Source: Butyriboletus loyo (Eukaryota > Basidiomycota > Agaricomycetes > Boletales > Boletaceae). Taken from it: a DNA stretch of 64,000 bases. The notes below the pieces were generated by a model that was not told the DNA's origin, ran no database searches, and saw only the letters and a list, made by a program, of their open reading frames with translations. Numbering within the stretch: the stretch's first letter is position 1; each line of letters opens with the position of its first letter. The translations under genes and the position numbers were made by a program. The DNA is taken from positions 50,021 to 114,020 of the forward strand of contig JBBPSI010000073.1 of the NCBI GenBank assembly GCA_038093515.1, written 5' to 3'. Below are positions 1 through 11,660 of the stretch, piece after piece.

Positions 1-2094
1 CTACACGAGGCTTGTGAGAAAATTATTTCATATGGGCGTTTTGGAGGCAGTCGGGGTACTGAGCCCAAAACGCATGCTCGAGATCCGTTTGGCATAACCC
101 GGCGCTTCCGAATGGAGTTTATTGACCGGCCGAGAAAGGTTCGCACTAACGCAGTGGCAATCCAGATTAGTGCGGCTGAGAAGTCTTCCCAAACAGTCCT
201 TCTCGTGTTCTCTGCGAACTCGATGTAGGAGATACGCTGAGCATATGAACGTGAGTACGTCCAGGTTGGCGGGAGTAGTTCTTGGGAGATATAACCCGCC
301 ACCCGCAAACTGATAATTGTCCCCGGCCGAACACAGCGAGGCCGATCCTTATCGATGCGCCTCGGTACCCCCTTTTGGAAGATCCTTGGATACGCTGACA
401 TCCGAGGACATGGGTTTGGGGCTGTCTGAGCTTGGGACTAGAGAATAAATGTCACGACGTCAACCTGATGTCGCATATTCATCAATCCATGTCAGCCCAT
501 GTCTTGTGAACTTCACAGCAGAGACCGATTCAGCTCGATCAAACACATCGGATGTTCGGAGACAGTGGCGAGGCGTGGATGGAAGATCGGACAGGAACTT
601 CCGAGACTTTGGTGGCGAGGTGGGCCGGAGCCTGGCAAAATGGAATGTCAAGCAATGGATTCTATGTAACGGCACACTCTCAGGTGCAAATTAATTATTC
701 GAAAGCTAAGAATGGTCGGATACGATTGGTAGATCCGTAGAACTTCGCAGTGGTACGATAACACTCGTCTTTCACTTCAGGACGGTCTTCTATTCGGGAC
801 CGAGGACAAGTCATTGCTACCCGCACCTTGGATCGTTAAGAGTACTGACCGGTATCAGGAAACTCACCAAGGCCCTATCTCACCCGGTAGGGTATTCTCG
901 AGGGCGAAAGCTAGATACAGTACACGATGCGTATTTGTCCACAGCGATCGGACCGGGTCGGTTGAATGCCCTATTTACTCCTACAACAAACACTGAAATC
1001 ATTTGTCATGTCACAACTGGACGGGTTTATCGTGACAACGTTTGGATCGGACAAGGACGCATGCTTCGCGGAAGCACATAACCTTGAATCGAACTGCTTC
1101 GAGGGCAATGTATACGGGCACAATGCGTGCCCGTGCTCGAGATAAGTTTGCCGACCGTAAAACAGACGAGATGACGATATTGGAGTACGCCTTGCCATCG
1201 TCCAGCAATCACATGGCATACAACTCAAAACTCCTGCCATTTGAGAGCACATGAGTCGTTCTAATCGCGCCACCGATCCAATGGCACGACTCTGTGTTGC
1301 CAAAAACGTAGGGCGGACCGGAGCGGTGACCCAATCATGACCAAGTACACACATGCGACGAATTCGGCAGCAATTCTGACGAGTCCGGGGGCAAAATGCC
1401 TGGAGGTAAGTGGTTGGGCGAGGTGGTAACATATTCCGTATCGACCGCTCGCGTCAACGTGCAGCTACAGCTTTTGGTGGGCTAAGCGACGGAAATACGT
1501 ACAACCCGAGGAGTTTGTCCCGCTTATCTGCATATCAAGTTGGACTGGGAGGAGCTACAACATCAAGGCCCACGGTAATTCCCGTTATGAAGTGGAGGGT
1601 CTTCATCCACGATACCCCCCCTCGAAATGTGAATTTCCAGTTTCCGTGGAGATTATTTATTGAATCACCACTTGCCGGATTGCCCTTTTTAGAGATCGCA
1701 GATTTTGTCGACTGCATTGGGTTATAACTCGGACAGAAAGTCTGGACCCTCCGGGAACGGCATCCGCGAGCCTCTCTGCCCAAGTCCACACAGATCTGCA
1801 CAAGCAAATAGTCACATCTCTACAAACTTTCCATCGAATCGTTGACTGCATTGAACCTGAAGTTCGGACGTTGTCAAATATAGCCCTTGAAGCACGCAAC
1901 TTGTGGTCTCAAGGCTGAGGGTATGTTGCGGGTTTTGCCACGGATGACATAATATGGCTACGTTCTAATCAGGTAGTGGCTGTGTACTAGTAACAGGGTG
2001 ACAACTTGCAGGTACAATTAATGAACCTTGCCATCTTCTTGACTAGGTCTCGCCGCGTTGGCCAACCGATCCGTACAACGCACTCAAATTCTCC
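1..2094. other. Region with no recognised gene
   Basis: No conserved family was recognised on either strand. Two short plus-strand stretches look coding-like: about 80-230, where an open frame contains DPFGITRRFRMEF, and 552-740, containing the pieces ARWAGAWQNG and SNGFYVTAHSQVQ. They are not joined by convincing splice sites and have no family match I can name, so they may be remnants of one decayed gene cut by the window edge. The rest up to the polymerase start shows only short overlapping frames on both strands. Confidence 0.4.
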
Positions 2095-4480
2095 ATGCCT
2101 CTCAAAAGGTCACATTCATCTGCATCGCCTAGCGACGGTGGCGTTTTTTCCGATCAAAGTCCGTCAAAACGCGCACAAACCGACTCGCCTTCTCCGGTGG
2201 CAGACACTCGGGAGAGCTCTTTCGATCAATTTCCCCTCAGGGTATACATTATATCCGCCAAGTTTCCGCCCGGTGAACTGGAGAATCTTGTCAGTCTTGT
2301 CGAGAAACACGCCACACAACGTGATAACGAAGTCCGGGCACAAAACTTCAAGTTGACGGCCGATGTAGATCAGGCAGATGTCATTGTCACTGCAGTGCAT
2401 ACAAGACCTCGCCTTGAAAGACACGTCAGCTGGAATGTCACCGTTCGTGAACTATCTCATTTGTCGGATAAAATGCCTTAGCGAGACATTCTAGAACACT
2501 AAAGCCATCGTCACTCCTGATTGGCTGAGGGATTCAGTCGATTCTGGGACTATCCAGCCCTGTGGAAAATATGCTGTATTCAGTGATCTTTGCGATGAAA
2601 TTGAAAGTTTGTGTGCAACAGTCAAGACAGATACTTCTGCACCTCCCGCGGCATCATCAATTCACTGTGCGCAGGTTCCACTTCCTATAGATACAGAGGG
2701 TATTGTAAAGGAAACAGATCTCGCAGCCCTAAACTTCCTCTTGCCTTTCTGCTGCCAGCGACCATCGTACCTTACTTGCCCAAACCAGGGTCTGGTCGAA
2801 GAACTGGACATCATTCGTAGGGCCAGACTTTTTGAAGGGGAAGAGCGGAGTATGTTGAGCTACGCTCGAGCCATAGCCGTGAGCTTCATGGTACTACCAT
2901 GCAGGCTAATAGTGACTTTACTCTTCAGACCATCAAAGGTCAGTCAAAGAACAAGTCCGCCTGCATTTTGAAAACTTACAAGGCGTTTCAGCTTATCCCT
3001 ACCGTTTCGATTATCAGAGTTCGCGAGAGGATATAGCAAAATTGCCATATCTTGGCACGAAGCTCACTTCCATGGTACATTGCAGGCTCCCACGTATCTC
3101 TTGTTTCTGAATCTGAATGCTCTTACCCAGGTCGAGGAATTCATCAAGACTGGCAAGGTATCAGAAACTCGTAAGCTGTATACATCATCCTCCATACCCC
3201 TAGTGGAGCTCTTCTGTGATCGCAGAAAAGGTTTTATCGTCCGCAAGATTTCTGTCACTTTCCGCGTTTAATGACATACACGGCATCGGACCTCACACCG
3301 CCAGACACCTTTACAACATTGGGTTACGGACTTTCGAGGATCTCGAAAAATACTACGAAATCACCCCAGGGATGACGCACGAGGGCACTCTACCTTTCCT
3401 CGAGAAAGGTCCCGGAAAGGAGCTAGACGTGGAGAGGTCCATTCAAATTTCGCTAACTCTCAGACACGACTTCAGCCAAAAGTGAGTTAACAAAGGCCAT
3501 CCAAGTTGCTCACACACGCCGTTGTGTCTGTTGCCTGTCACTCAGCTGCTTGTAGGATTCCGCGCCGGGAAGTCGAGGAAATAAATCGAGTAGTCATGCA
3601 GGAATTGGAAATGATTGAAACAGGCTACAAGAGTATCATCGTAGGCAGGTCAGTTTACTAGTTGTCGTCCAAAGTCATTTCAGTGCCTGAATTTCATTCC
3701 CATCCGGACCTCACTTAGTTATCGTCGAGGGAAACTGGAAAGCAACGACGTTGACATAGTTATCTCCCATTCTGACTGGGATCGCGGCGCTAACAATGTT
3801 AAAGGCCTTTGCAAGAAACTAGTGCAAAGGCTTCGTGAACGTGGTAAGATCCCCTTGCTTCGGTGATAATTTATCGCACATCCTTCTTACAGGAATCGTC
3901 AAACATGTACTAAGTAAGTCCCCAAAGATCGATTCTACAAGCGTTGCATGAACGATCAGACATGAGTGGTTACCACCCTCATAATGTTTTTCGCATACGC
4001 CACTGGGACTGCCTTGAGAAAGCATTAACGGTGTTTGCGCTTCCCTATGACTCGACTCGTAGACCGACGTACAGACGTGTCGACTTGATATTCGCTGCCC
4101 CCAATGTATTTTGGACAGCGGTGGTCGGCTGGTCAGTTCCGTCGGTTGCTTAAATCATTGAAGCCTACTGTTCTCCTCTTCAGGACAGGCTCCACGATGT
4201 TTCAACGCGATCTCCGCCTCTGGGCCAAGCAAAAAATGTACGGTGTATTCTTCATTAAACTGGACACCTACTGGCTGACGTGCACCGCTTCAGGGGACTA
4301 AAATTTGATTCGTCCGGAATGTTAGCCCGGTGGCGTTCACCTACAGCACTGTCACTCACGCGTACCTACAGAACCAGACGCCACGACTCCGTACCTTTTC
4401 ACCCGAAATCCGAGAGAGAGGTATTCGAACTTTTGGGTCTCACGTATGTTCACCCTACTTTGAGAAACGCGGACGCTTGA
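2095..4480 (+). CDS. Family X DNA polymerase (Pol beta/lambda/mu-like, BRCT-containing)
   Basis: Template-directed gap-filling DNA polymerase of family X, expected in the nucleus in base-excision repair and non-homologous end joining. The N-terminus is polar with SPSKR, followed by a BRCT-like domain (VYIISAKFPPGELENL at the start, IVTPDWLRDSV at the end). A helix-hairpin-helix follows (DIHGIGPHTARHLYN, near 3270). The palm has GSYRRGK, created by splicing an intron at about 3649-3718, then DVDIVI with the two metal-binding aspartates, and the third aspartate in YRRVDLIFA. WTGSTMFQRDLRLWAKQK (spliced near 4183) and the C-terminal RRHDSVPFHPKSEREVFELL are characteristic. About ten short introns are needed, and all checked junctions restore the frame, so the gene looks intact. 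The start is the first ATG before the BRCT domain. BRCT presence favours a lambda/mu/Pol4 type over beta. It converges on the glutaryl-CoA dehydrogenase gene. Confidence 0.88.
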
Positions 4481-6036
4481 GTGGCTGTGGCGCCGGCCGT
4501 GATGTCGCACTACTTTTTTTAATTGTTTTCAGTGTCAAGTGTATCAAATATTTAATTAAGCGACGCCGTCTACCTGCCGCATCAGCCCTCGTAGCAGAGC
4601 CACAGCTACTTATCTGCGACAAGGCCGCTCATTAACGACGCTTGGCAGCCTGTGACATGACCCTGCGATCGTTCAAGAATAACTTGCCAAAATGAATATT
4701 TCGATCCAACGCTAAGCAAAAGATGATGCACAACAGCTGAGTTGACCCCCACTACCACCACCACCACCACCACCACCACCACCACTTGTTCACCCCCTAC
4801 CCTATACGTCCGGGTTAGGCTGGCGATCGACAGCCTGAAACTGTCACGCAAATTTAGGGATGACAGTTGAAGTGCCACTGGTGAACGCGGGACTTGATTA
4901 GCCGTAGAATCATTATACCCGACTAAGAGCGCTCGACCAATGAGCAGACGCACGCGACGCCTATTCGCACTCCGATTCATAAGTACCATTTCGTGCCTCG
5001 CTCGCTTTTTCTGATGCGCACAACTACCATGCCGAGGCAGTAACCCCATGTGTGAATACCACTCGTACATGGGATGGTAGTGGGCCTCGTTGGTGTGTGG
5101 CAGGTGTTGCTTCAAACTCTGTTCAGCTGGCGATTCAGAGACACCACGATAACGTTGGAATGTTGAATGTGTCAATCTTGGTCTGGTGTGCACCGCATTC
5201 TGGAACATATATGGGCAACGGAATCACTATCACTTCAGCTGGGGCTGTACGGTGTAGGTAGTCAGGTAGCATTCGGCAAATGTCATGGCAATGCACGATA
5301 AAGATGAACTGGATCGAAGAAGAGACGCAGAATGTTATAACAGCCAAAAGGATTGAGACAGGGAGATGTATTTTAGTATTTACAGTTTGGATTTGCCAAT
5401 AACGTGTCGACTTTATTAATTTGCTCATGGACCACAGAGCGTCTCTCTTTCAAGTAAGTATTGGAGAATAATCGACCGACGTTCGACGTCCAGTCCCCGT
5501 GGTAACCCGGGTTTGGTGGCTAAGCAAGTAAAAGCACGTTGGATTCTCCGCCTTGCCTTTTTTTCTTCTTCATGTTTCAGGTGGTCATGTCTATCAGTAC
5601 TTTTGCCGGGTCGGTTTAGGTTGTTGGTCGTGCGAGGCACACGCCTCACGTCACTTGGCGGCTTTTTCTTCTGTTGATTATCGGGTAGATGAATGGCATC
5701 ATATCGATCGGCTCGTAGTAACAGCTTTGAGATCGGATGGCTGGCGGGGAGGCGATCGAGGGACAAAAAAAAAGGAACATCACTCTTTCTCGAACGAGTG
5801 GTGGCAGCTCCTCCGACCGCACCGGAGATGTCATCAAAAAAGCATGTTTGGCAGTGTGGGTCGACATGGGGAGTAGATAACGAACGGTACTTGCCGAGAG
5901 AGGGGGGGGGGGAAATATGGTCGGTCCGCACGCCGGGACGTTCCACCTCACCCGTCGATCGTTGTCAGAACCAAAAGATGACCTTGTTCTGGTTCTGCAC
6001 GTATCACTGACCGTATACCTGCATCTCTCTTCTATC
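4481..6036. other. Intergenic region between convergent genes
   Basis: This lies between the stop of the family X polymerase and the stop of glutaryl-CoA dehydrogenase. It holds a trinucleotide microsatellite and two long but unconvincing minus-strand frames (4606-5208, inflated by a polyvaline run translated from the microsatellite, and 5425-5946, rich in Arg and Ser). Neither resembles a family I know. A run of about nine G lies near 5905. Confidence 0.5.
4754..4785. repeat. (ACC)n trinucleotide microsatellite
   Basis: About 10.7 uninterrupted ACC units lie in the spacer between two convergent genes. Confidence 0.95.
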
Positions 6037-8105
6037 TCAGTTGACAAAAGCCTGGATGCCCGTCAGCGCCTTGCCTAGGATGAGGGTATGGATGTCCTAA
6101 AAAAAGTCATGTCAAGTTCGCAGGCACGTGGGTGAGTACTTACATATGTGCCTATATCCAGGACGAACGTTGGTTAAATGAGCCAAGGAGTGACGAGCGG
6201 ATCGGTTCATGACATACCTTCATAGGTATTAACGACTTGCAGGTTTGCGACGTGCCGACCGACATGATACCTAGGATACCGTTGGAACCACGCTGCGATG
6301 AACGAGTTGCTGAGGACTTACTCATCCGACGAGGCATTCCCTCCCAAGATGTCCAGTACGATCCTGGCATGTTGAAGGGCCTTGCCACAATTGTTGCGTT
6401 TCACCATGCTGACCATCTCGGGCGCTAAGCTGCCGATCTCCTTGAGGCGACCAACCTGAACACTGGCTTGCAGACCCAATGCAATTTCAGTCTGGGCATC
6501 GACCAGCTTCTTTTGCACGAGCTGGAACGATGCAAGAGGTCGCTTGAACTGCTTTCGCTCAAGCGCATATGCAAGAGTTCTCGCAACGCAATCTTCTAAA
6601 GCTCCCATCGCACCCCAAGAGATACCGTACCTATTTTTGGCATCAATTCGCAGCCATCTTCCAATGGGGCACAAACGTACCGTGCACTATTTAGGCAAGA
6701 GAACGGAGCACTGAGCCCCTGACCATTGGGAAGTATGTGGTCGTGTGGTACCCTAACCGAGTCCATGAAAATGGACCCTGTGACGGATGCACGGAGAGCA
6801 ACCTTGTTTCTGATTGTTGGTGCCTCAAGACCCTTCAAGCCCTACGCCATACTTTGAATTTGCGGAAGGATAAGAAAACTCCAGGGAGATGACATGCCTT
6901 TTCGAGGATGAACCCCCGAACTTTGCCATCCCATTTGCAACGCGCCCATACCACAAAAATATCACTGGGTTTTTCCGAACCAATTAATCAACTCACACGA
7001 GAAAAAAACGGTGACATACGCGACCGGTGCGTTCGTTATCCAGGTCTTGCTTCCCTTGAGGATAAAACCGCCATCAGTTTCCTCCGCGGTCGTTTCCATT
7101 CCCGCGGGGTCGGATCCATGATTTGGTTCGGTGAGTCCCTTGAAAAGAAGACTCGGCGTGTCAGAAATCATCAATAAGTAACCTCTAAAACATACGAAGC
7201 AGCCGATGAGCTCGCCACAAGCTACGCGGCATTGGTTTCAGCCGCAATCAATATAGCGTTTACAGCAAACGATTACCTAGACGAGGAAGATATTCGTTCC
7301 TTTGCGCCTCAGAACCGAACTCGTGGATGGGGTGCATCACGAGAGAAGATTGGACAGACGCTGTCGAGCGATAACCTGAATCAACCCTAACACCACGAGC
7401 CAAAGTGTTTAGCATGCTGCATGGCGATGAACACATGACCATCATCGCAACGAACCTCTCTATCTCGCGTGCGATAAGACCATACGCGACATGGCTGACG
7501 CCAGCACAACCGTAGCCTTTGATCGTTGGGCCGAGCAGACCCAACTTGCCCATTTCGGGCAGAATATCATGGTTGAACTCTGTGTGTATATCGCTTTGAC
7601 GTGAGATACGCCATGGGGATGCATCTAATTGATTAACTCACGTTCTGTTCGCCATCCTTCCAAGACGCGAGGCACCAAGTGTTCCTATCGAGAACGGACG
7701 TGCTCGCACTCCGACATCACAAGATAGAAATCAATAGGACGTGCCTGACAATATTCGCGCGCAGTATCCCTGCGCGCAATGTGTCAGCGCGGGTACAGAG
7801 AAGATTACGAACCGCGCTAACCTGATGGCGATTTCATCTTCTGTGAGCAAGGAATCCAACGAGAGGGGATCCTACGCCCACATTCGTGTAAGTCGCGTGG
7901 AACAAACCCGAGGACGAAACTCACCTCGGGGTTATACTGCGTATATCCTTGGGCTATCCTTGATTCATGCTAAGGAGGTTGGAAATGGGGGTGCGAAATA
8001 CATACCGTGAGCCAAAGAGGTTGTCGAAAATGACCGTGTGGCTGATGTCGCAGTTTTGAAACGCCAGTACGAACTTCTCGAGAGACGCGCCGCCATTGAT
8101 ATCAT
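6037..8105 (-). CDS. GCDH: Glutaryl-CoA dehydrogenase, mitochondrial
   Basis: FAD-dependent acyl-CoA dehydrogenase that oxidises and decarboxylates glutaryl-CoA to crotonyl-CoA in lysine and tryptophan catabolism, in the mitochondrial matrix. Family signatures run in order: [101 protein letters not shown], then VNTYEG carrying the catalytic glutamate, and a C-terminal end like human GCDH ([12 protein letters not shown]). The start was fixed by the presequence: the frame opening at 8105 encodes [13 protein letters not shown] and then [10 protein letters not shown], rich in Arg/Ser and without acids, and joins the DPLSLD exon across introns at 7948-8005 and about 7872-7924. Two introns (6842-6897 and 7685-7744) begin with GC instead of GT, and one exon is only 8 nt (6144-6151). 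The frame is intact after splicing. Confidence 0.93.
6144..6151 (-). other. 8-nt micro-exon of GCDH
   Basis: Read on the minus strand, the 8 bases lie between an acceptor ending ATAG and a donor GTAAGT. They are needed to join the exon ending VNTYEG to the last exon starting DIHTLILGK, giving YEGTYDIHTL, which matches human YEGTHDIHAL. Without them the frame is lost. Confidence 0.8.
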
Positions 8106-8310
8106 TGATTGTAGAATCGACCGTGAGCGCTGAGATTGCCGTTGTGTAAATTCAAGAACAACTTATATGGGGAAAGGCCACCGTCGTTCGGCACGGACCA
8201 TGCTTCGACCCACGGACCATGTCAAATGTGCTTTCATGACCGAGTTGATGAGAACTCAAAGATACACAGAAATTATCGGGTAGCTAATCCAAGACCACCA
8301 ACATCATACA

Positions 8311-9423
8311 TCATGTTTTCTCTTCATGACTCGCAGAGTCAGCCTTTCCTGTCACCGTATGTACCTGAGAGCGCTGCAAGAGACCCTCGAGACTCTGCCT
8401 CAAGCTCTCTTGGGTGCTCTTGGACATCTGAAGCTCTGCTGCACCATCCATCTCCATGTCTGGTATCCGCAGCGGTTCCCACTCACTGCCCGCATCTTTC
8501 GGTCGTGTTTCAGCGTCATCCAATGGGTGGCTCATCTCCGGAAACAAGGGATCAGCAACGCCTAAAATCTGACTCCATTTGTTCAGCGCCATACGCATAT
8601 TTTTGCTGTCCAATGAAGGAGGATCCTGGGCCGGCGATGTAAACGGGGAAGACTCATACAGTGGCTTGAGAGGGGCGAAACCGCCCCACTCCAAAAACCC
8701 GTGCCCAATTGCGGCTTTCATTGCTCGCGAGCGCGATGGAGGTTTTACTGTACTCCGAAAGGTAATTGCAGCGCCTGGACGAAGCGATCACTTCGTGTCA
8801 CATCTTGGGGGTGGAAAAAAATAAAAAACGAACCTGCCCGTTTAATGCTCAATACGATAAACCGACCGAGTTTGGAGGACACGTCCTGAGAACTAGAGGG
8901 ATTGGATTTGCTACGGTTTTCCGGCACGAGAAGACTTCTTAGGACATCCAAGCCAGGACCACCCTCAGGGCAACCCAGTGAAGGTGGGAGCATCACTTTC
9001 AGCGTCGTCCCTTGTGGTGGTACGCGAAGGAGCGATCTGGGCGACTCGAACGCTGCCCAACAGATTGCTTGGTATTCTGAACGAATTTCCGAGTCCTATG
9101 CTACCGTAAACCTCGTATGACACACAATCCAATTAAAGACGCACCCGCAATAGACGATAGTCGCGTATACGGCCAAACTGTCGTTCTATCGCTCTGAGAC
9201 CATGAAGAGCGTCTACCATTGACTCTGGAACGCAGGAGAACCTGATTTGAATCGTGCGCGGTTCCTGTTCGGTACTGGTGCCTTCCCAATCGCCATGTCC
9301 AGTGTCGTTGATGTCAAACCGTCGCCAATAATACCTTGCGTGAAATACGGTCTGTGGAAGCGTGTTCAAGATGTTCCGTCGTGCAACATGGCGACCAGCG
9401 TGCTTGACGGTGCTCACGAACAT
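8311..9423 (-). CDS. Uncharacterised RRM-like protein with probable mitochondrial presequence
   Basis: I do not recognise the family by name. The start at 9423 gives a basic presequence-like N-terminus (MFVSTVKHAGRHVARRN). Next comes a fold resembling an RNA-recognition motif: strand IQIRFSCVP, helix MVDALHGLRAIERQF, strand IRDYRLLR and, after an intron at 9096-9144, YQAICWAAFESP. A Pro/Ser-rich tail ends in HEEKT. A second intron near 8760-8835 joins FIVLSIKRA to VKPPSRSRAMKAAIG in frame. The total is about 320 residues with no visible lesion. It stops 205 bp before the GCDH start on the same strand, and its start lies 74 bp from the start of the divergent FLILHELTA gene. A role in mitochondrial RNA binding is inference from fold and targeting only. 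Confidence 0.65.
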
Positions 9424-9497
9424 TTCTTTCACATCGAGAAGCACAGCCACGATAACCTATTGGATTATGTAAGTAAACTCCGAATGAATTTTTTTCA
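9424..9497. promoter_or_regulatory. 74-bp bidirectional spacer between two divergent start codons
   Basis: Only 74 bp separate the ATG at 9423 (minus) from the ATG at 9498 (plus). Any core promoters and 5' leaders of both genes must overlap here or lie inside the neighbouring coding DNA. No obvious TATA box was seen. Confidence 0.5.
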
Positions 9498-10088
9498 ATG
9501 TCTTCGTCCCGTTTCGCGCCTTACCGCAACGCCCTTGCCTCGATTTCGACGAGGACTGGTTCGCCGCTGCCGTCGTTGATATTTTCGTTTGCCGTACTCC
9601 ATGAGCTGACCGCCGTTGTCCCTCTGGTGGGCATCTTTTATACCGCAAGGGGTTTACAAGTTGGCGAACGCGTCGTCAACCAGTTTGCGCGTAGCGACGG
9701 TCCTGACGCTGGCTCGCGAACCGGCTGGCTGAACAGTCAAATCTCCCAATGGGTTGATGAAGGCGAACAATGGGCCAGTCGAGTTGGGCGCCGCTACGGC
9801 GTGTTTGGGTTCGAGAAAGGCGTACCCGCCGACCACGATGATAACCATCGTTTGCCTGGGCGGCTGGCAGGGGATGTAGCCAACGCAGTCCTGGCCTACG
9901 GTGCCACCAAAGTTCGTTCCTTGACCGCTCCCACCATTTTGGCCTAACATGGATATCAGGCACTTTTACCAGTTCGCATTGGTTTATCGCTCTATCTGTC
10001 CCCTGCCTTTTCAAGAGGAATAGTCGAGCCCATTCGCCACCGAATCATCCAACCATTTCTCCGCCACAAGAGAAAGATGAACAGTTAA
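9498..10088 (+). CDS. FLILHELTA-family (PF10306) mitochondrial protein
   Basis: Fungal family named after its motif; the biochemical role is not established, and yeast relatives such as FMP10 are found in mitochondria. The motif is visible as FAVLHELTAVVPLVG within a hydrophobic segment near residues 30-50. It is followed by the conserved WVDEGEQWASRVGRRYG, FGFEKG and GDVANAVLAYGATK. An intron at 9912-9959 joins GATK to ALLPVRIGLSLYLSPAF and the basic end LRHKRKMNS. Exons are 9498-9911 and 9960-10088, giving 180 residues, usual for the family. The Ser/Arg-rich N-terminus (MSSSRFAPYRNALASIS) fits a mitochondrial signal. The divergent neighbour is also predicted mitochondrial. Confidence 0.85.
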
Positions 10089-10338
10089 ATTTTCGACCAG
10101 TAAGTAAGGTTTCCGCACTACCTAAATGATGATTTCGTTTTGCCGCCCCAGTCGTAGCCGAGGGCTTTGACGACTGGCAGAGCAACCAGCCAAATATTTG
10201 CACTTCTGACCTCTTGATGCCTCATGACTATGATCTTTCCTGCTAACTTCATATTGATCCTCAGGGGAGTGATGCTTATCAAAACCCATTTGAATGATGT
10301 GTCCACATGGCTGTCCAGTCGAACCTATGGTTACAGAT

Positions 10339-11223
10339 CTATGCGGATGTTTTATACTTTTCAATCAAGATCTTGGTGTTTTTAATTGCACATTCCCTTG
10401 CATGGATGAGTCTTCTGGCCTTGGTTAGATCTAGACCGTCTTGCATGATGCGATAGTCGGGGGGTTTGCTCCTTGCCTGTGAGTTTTCAGGGACAGCAGG
10501 GCATGAACTTGGGTTTTTTGTTCTTGCTTCTTCGAGTGTCGTAGCCAACTGGGCACGCAACGTCGCCAACAGGTCGTCCAGCATTTTCAAGGTCTGAACA
10601 CATTCCTCCATCTCTTTGGCTTTTTTGAACCGGCGACACACCTCGCCGGCGCAGGTTTCGATATGGGTGAACCGAACTGGTCCCAATAACGTCCCACCGA
10701 ACCTGAACGTTGAACGACGTCCTCTTCAGTACATTCCCACTCGAAAAAGAAACGTGTCCGAACACCCGACTCACCACCGACTGACGATCACTACCACATC
10801 CATCACTCCCTCCCTCTGCATCACCCCCAACACCCTCTTCCCCGCCCACCGCTCCCCACCGTCCTCGCACCCCTCCTCGACCTCAAAGTCTTCCGGCCCA
10901 CCTAACCCCGTTCGACCCGGTCTGACACCCATACACCGCCACGCTGCGATCGCATATGGTTGCGAGTCCGAGTCGGGTGGTGCTCGGTTTTGCTTGTTTC
11001 CCGCGTGGTACTGGTGCTGGCGGTGATGGCGGTGATGGTGATGGTGGGCTCCCTTGGCTTCGTCCGTCGTTCTCGCGCGGTAAACGTGCCCGACAAACGT
11101 AGACCCGCGGTCTCGGATCTCTTGTGAGGTCGCGAGCGCGGACGGATGATGCGCGATCTCAGTCTCCGTGGCAGTCGCGGGCTCTGTCTCTGTCTTTGTC
11201 TCTGCCTCTGGCGTCGGCATCAT
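10339..11223 (-). CDS. IMPACT/YIH1-type (UPF0029) domain protein
   Basis: The Impact N-terminal domain is clear: RGSTFVGHVYRA, AYGIAAW-like PYAIAAWRCM, CEDGGERWAGKRVLGVM and VIVSRWFGGTLLGPVRF, the last spliced across the intron 10703-10774. Exons are 10775-11223 and 10339-10702, giving 270 residues. Yeast Yih1 and mammalian IMPACT bind Gcn1 and restrain Gcn2 activation, a control of translation under amino-acid starvation. Unlike them, this protein has no RWD domain before the Impact domain. It starts with an acidic Thr/Glu stretch, has a His-rich insert in the middle of the domain, and ends with a predicted coiled coil (ECVQTLKMLDDLLATLRAQL). Gcn1 binding is therefore uncertain. Family assignment is firm, function is inference. 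Confidence 0.85.
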
Positions 11224-11660
11224 TGTGAATATTTATTTATTTATTTGCGGTAAGACAGGACAGGCTAAACTTGCACATCTTTGTTTGTTTTTGAGTGGCA
11301 TGGTGCACGCCACAATGAACTAGAGCAAAAGGAAAAAAAAAGTACACCAACTAACCGTAATAATGGGCTTAGACGCCTCTTCTTCTCCCTTCCCCGTAAT
11401 GTATATAGTCCGTGAGCCCAACATCAAAGGGGTGCATGCACCAAAACGATGGAAAAAAAGTTTAAAGTCCTCTAGAATGCCTGCATGTGCGCACAAGAGT
11501 GGACAGTAAGAAAACGAGCGGCCTAGTTCACAAACGGTCACAGGAGACACAAGGGGCACACAAAAGTGTCCCTGTCATAGCGGGCATTAAAGTAAGCAGT
11601 GTCGAGTAAAAGAAAAAAGTGAGGAGTGAGGGGTCCAGCGTTTCATCTACACGACGTCAC
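11224..11660. other. Intergenic DNA with (ATTT)n tract
   Basis: The spacer lies between the IMPACT-domain gene start and the stop of the CSC1-like gene. It contains a short ATTT tetranucleotide run at about 11229-11246 just upstream of the IMPACT ATG, probably in its promoter or leader. No gene was seen. Confidence 0.5.

Noticed and set aside
4606..5208. 200-codon minus-strand frame with a polyvaline run
   Set aside because: The length comes from reading through the ACC microsatellite and the rest has no conserved features or splice context.
8006..8130. Reading the sequence [15 protein letters not shown] as the end of the RRM-like protein
   Set aside because: The alternative phase gives an Arg/Ser-rich mitochondrial presequence that splices in frame into GCDH, while this reading has no acceptor in phase with the upstream gene.
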